The notes under the pieces were generated by a model. That model was not told the origin of the DNA, did no database searches, and saw only the letters and a program-made list of their open reading frames with translations. 22,349 bases of DNA from CAHJXF01 sp039936235 (GTDB taxonomy: Bacteria > Pseudomonadota > Gammaproteobacteria > Burkholderiales > Burkholderiaceae_D). Where the stretch lies: NCBI GenBank assembly GCA_039936235.1, contig JBDTIS010000166.1, forward strand, positions 1 to 22,349, in the 5' to 3' direction. Position 1 is the stretch's first letter; every line of letters starts with the position of its first letter. A program made the translations under genes and the position numbers. This document shows positions 20,981 through 22,349 of this stretch, piece after piece.

Positions 20981-22349
20981 TCAGCCTCCCGTCGCCCATA
21001 ACGTCACGCGATACGTGATGAACGACGCGAGGTACGCGAGACCGAACAGGTAGGCCGCCATCACTAGCGGATAACGCCACGAGTTGGTCTCGCGCTTGAC
21101 CGCTGCCAACGTCGACAGGCACTGCGGTGCGAACACGTACCACGCCAGCAGCGAATAGGCCGTGGCCAGCGACCACGTCGTCGCGATCATCGGTGTCAGC
21201 TGTGCGGCGACCTCGTCGCTGCTCGCCGACAGCGAGTAGACGGTGCCGAGCGCACCGACCGCGACCTCGCGCGCCGCCAGCCCCGGGATCAGCGCGATCG
21301 AGATCTGCCAGTTGAACCCGATCGGCGCGAACACGACCTCCATCGCGCGCCCGATCATCCCTGCGAGGCTGTACTGGATCGCGGGTCCGGTCGCGCCTTC
21401 GGGCGGCGACGGGAAGCTCGACAGGAACCACAGCACGATCATCAGCGACAGGATGATCGTGCCGACGCGCGAGATGAAGATGCGCGCGCGTTCGACCAGG
21501 CCGATGAACAGGTTGCGCGGGTTCGGCCAGCGATACGACGGCAATTCCATCAGCAGCGCATGGTGCGTAGTGCGTCCGCCCAACAGCTTGAACACGCCGG
21601 CCACCGCCATCGCACTGACGATGCCGGCGACATACAGCACGAACAGCGCGAGACCCTGCAGATTGAAGATGCCAGCGACCGTCTGCCGCGGCACGAACGC
21701 CGAGATGATCAGCGCGTAGACCGGCAGCCGCGCCGAACAGGTCATCAGCGGCGCGATCATGATCGTCACGATGCGGTCGCGCCAGTTCGCGATGGTCCGC
21801 GTGGCCATGATGCCGGGGATCGCGCACGCGAAGCTCGACAGCAGCGGAATGAACGAGCGGCCCGACAGCCCCACCGTACCCATCACGCGATCGAGCAGGA
21901 AAGCCGCCCGCGGCAGATAGCCCGAATCCTCGAGAGCGAGGATGAACAGGAACAGGATCAGGATCTGCGGCAGGAACACGATCACGCTGCCGGCACCCGC
22001 GATCACGCCATCGACCAGCAGGCTGCGCAGGATGCCGTCGGGCAGCACGTGTCCGACGCCGACGCCGAGTCCGTCCATGCCGGCCTTGATCGCATCCATC
22101 GGAAACTGCGCCCAGCTGAACACCGCCTGGAACATCAGGAACAGCGTGACCGCCAGGACGAGCATTCCCCACACCGGGTGCAGGACCACCGCGTCGATCG
22201 CGTCGTCGACCCGCGCATCGAGGGTCGGCTCGTGGACTGCGATCGCCATGATGCGACGGACTTCGGCCTGCGCGGCGAGTACGTCGTCGATCGTCGCGTC
22301 GAGCCACGGCGGCGCCGACGTCGTCGTGTCGAGTCGACCGCTCGCCTCG
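20981..22349 (-). CDS. feoB: Ferrous iron transporter FeoB (N-terminal part outside window)
   Basis: The C-terminal 455 residues of the Fe(II) permease FeoB. The reading frame is open to the right edge, starting EASGRLDTTT, so the N-terminal G-protein domain with its GTP-binding motifs lies outside. Visible are the helical linker (WLDATIDDVLAAQAEVRRIM), the FeoB core with HPVWGMLVLAVTLFLMFQAV, FILALEDSGYLPRAAFLLDR, GLSGRSFIPLLSSFACAIPG, IMATRTI and MIAPLMTCSARLPVYALII (two Gate halves with the conserved cysteines in SFACAIP and TCSARLP), and the C-terminal LIPGLAAREVAVGALGTVYS. About eight membrane segments are present. It probably forms an operon with the Cys-rich protein that follows after one base; feoA would be expected to the right. 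It converges on bfd-bfr. Confidence 0.95.
   Translation of the reverse strand, partial: EASGRLDTTTSAPPWLDATIDDVLAAQAEVRRIMAIAVHEPTLDARVDDAIDAVVLHPVWGMLVLAVTLFLMFQAVFSWAQFPMDAIKAGMDGLGVGVGHVLPDGILRSLLVDGVIAGAGSVIVFLPQILILFLFILALEDSGYLPRAAFLLDRVMGTVGLSGRSFIPLLSSFACAIPGIMATRTIANWRDRIVTIMIAPLMTCSARLPVYALIISAFVPRQTVAGIFNLQGLALFVLYVAGIVSAMAVAGVFKLLGGRTTHHALLMELPSYRWPNPRNLFIGLVERARIFISRVGTIILSLMIVLWFLSSFPSPPEGATGPAIQYSLAGMIGRAMEVVFAPIGFNWQISIALIPGLAAREVAVGALGTVYSLSASSDEVAAQLTPMIATTWSLATAYSLLAWYVFAPQCLSTLAAVKRETNSWRYPLVMAAYLFGLAYLASFITYRVTLWATGG

Noticed and set aside
1..22349. CRISPR array, tRNA or rRNA genes, insertion sequences, phage or toxin-antitoxin genes
   Set aside because: No repeat-spacer pattern, no tRNA-like arms ending in CCA, no transposase motifs and no terminal repeats were recognised by reading. 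A dedicated tRNA or covariance-model scan was not possible.

Overview
The window reads as chromosomal DNA of a high-GC betaproteobacterium, most likely of the order Burkholderiales. The base composition is strongly G+C-rich with long open antisense frames. The family content fits as well: a DUF2145 protein, the short protein usually labelled 'ATPase with chaperone activity', a COG5631-type winged-helix regulator, a Cys-rich small membrane protein behind feoB, and a bfd-bfr pair. This placement is inference; no rRNA or other phylogenetic marker is present. No tRNA, IS element, CRISPR array or prophage gene was seen. Both ends cut a gene: kup (3' end missing) and feoB (5' end missing).

Layout. 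1-4094: potassium transporter kup (leftward), a small conserved protein (rightward), a coupled pair of exported proteins of unknown function (leftward, the second DUF2145), and an HTH regulator (rightward). 4198-12059: a compact leftward array that reads, in transcription order, winged-helix regulator, single-chain hydantoinase/5-oxoprolinase, exported M3 oligoendopeptidase, DEDDy 3'-5' exonuclease, VOC protein and flavin reductase-like protein. 12060-12239: a divergent control region with two overlapping face-to-face promoter candidates bracketed by a perfect 8-bp inverted repeat. 12240-17883: a rightward run of TRAP transporter genes dctP, dctQ and dctM, a D-amino-acid dehydrogenase (dadA-type) and bifunctional NAD(P)HX repair enzyme nnr. 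17884-18127: an intergenic region with a REP-like palindrome. 18128-19759: pgi. 19788-22349: an iron module with a promoter whose -10 box lies inside a Fur-box-like site, then bfd and bfr, a strong hairpin, and the convergent feoB operon ending in a four-cysteine membrane protein.

How the genes may work together. The centre looks like a catabolic unit. A periplasmic binding protein and TRAP permease would import an organic acid or cyclic amide, the ATP-dependent oxoprolinase/hydantoinase would open its ring, and the FAD enzyme would oxidise the resulting amino acid. A 5-oxo-D-proline-like substrate would fit all three steps, but this is a hypothesis. The divergent regulator is the obvious candidate controller. 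The right end couples iron release and storage (Bfd, Bfr) with ferrous iron uptake (FeoB) on opposite strands. Most genes belong to known families. The points worth a second look are the shared operator, the substrate logic of the central cluster, the promoter/Fur overlap, a missing ferroxidase glutamate in Bfr, and a possible permuted NlpC/P60-like reading of DUF2145.
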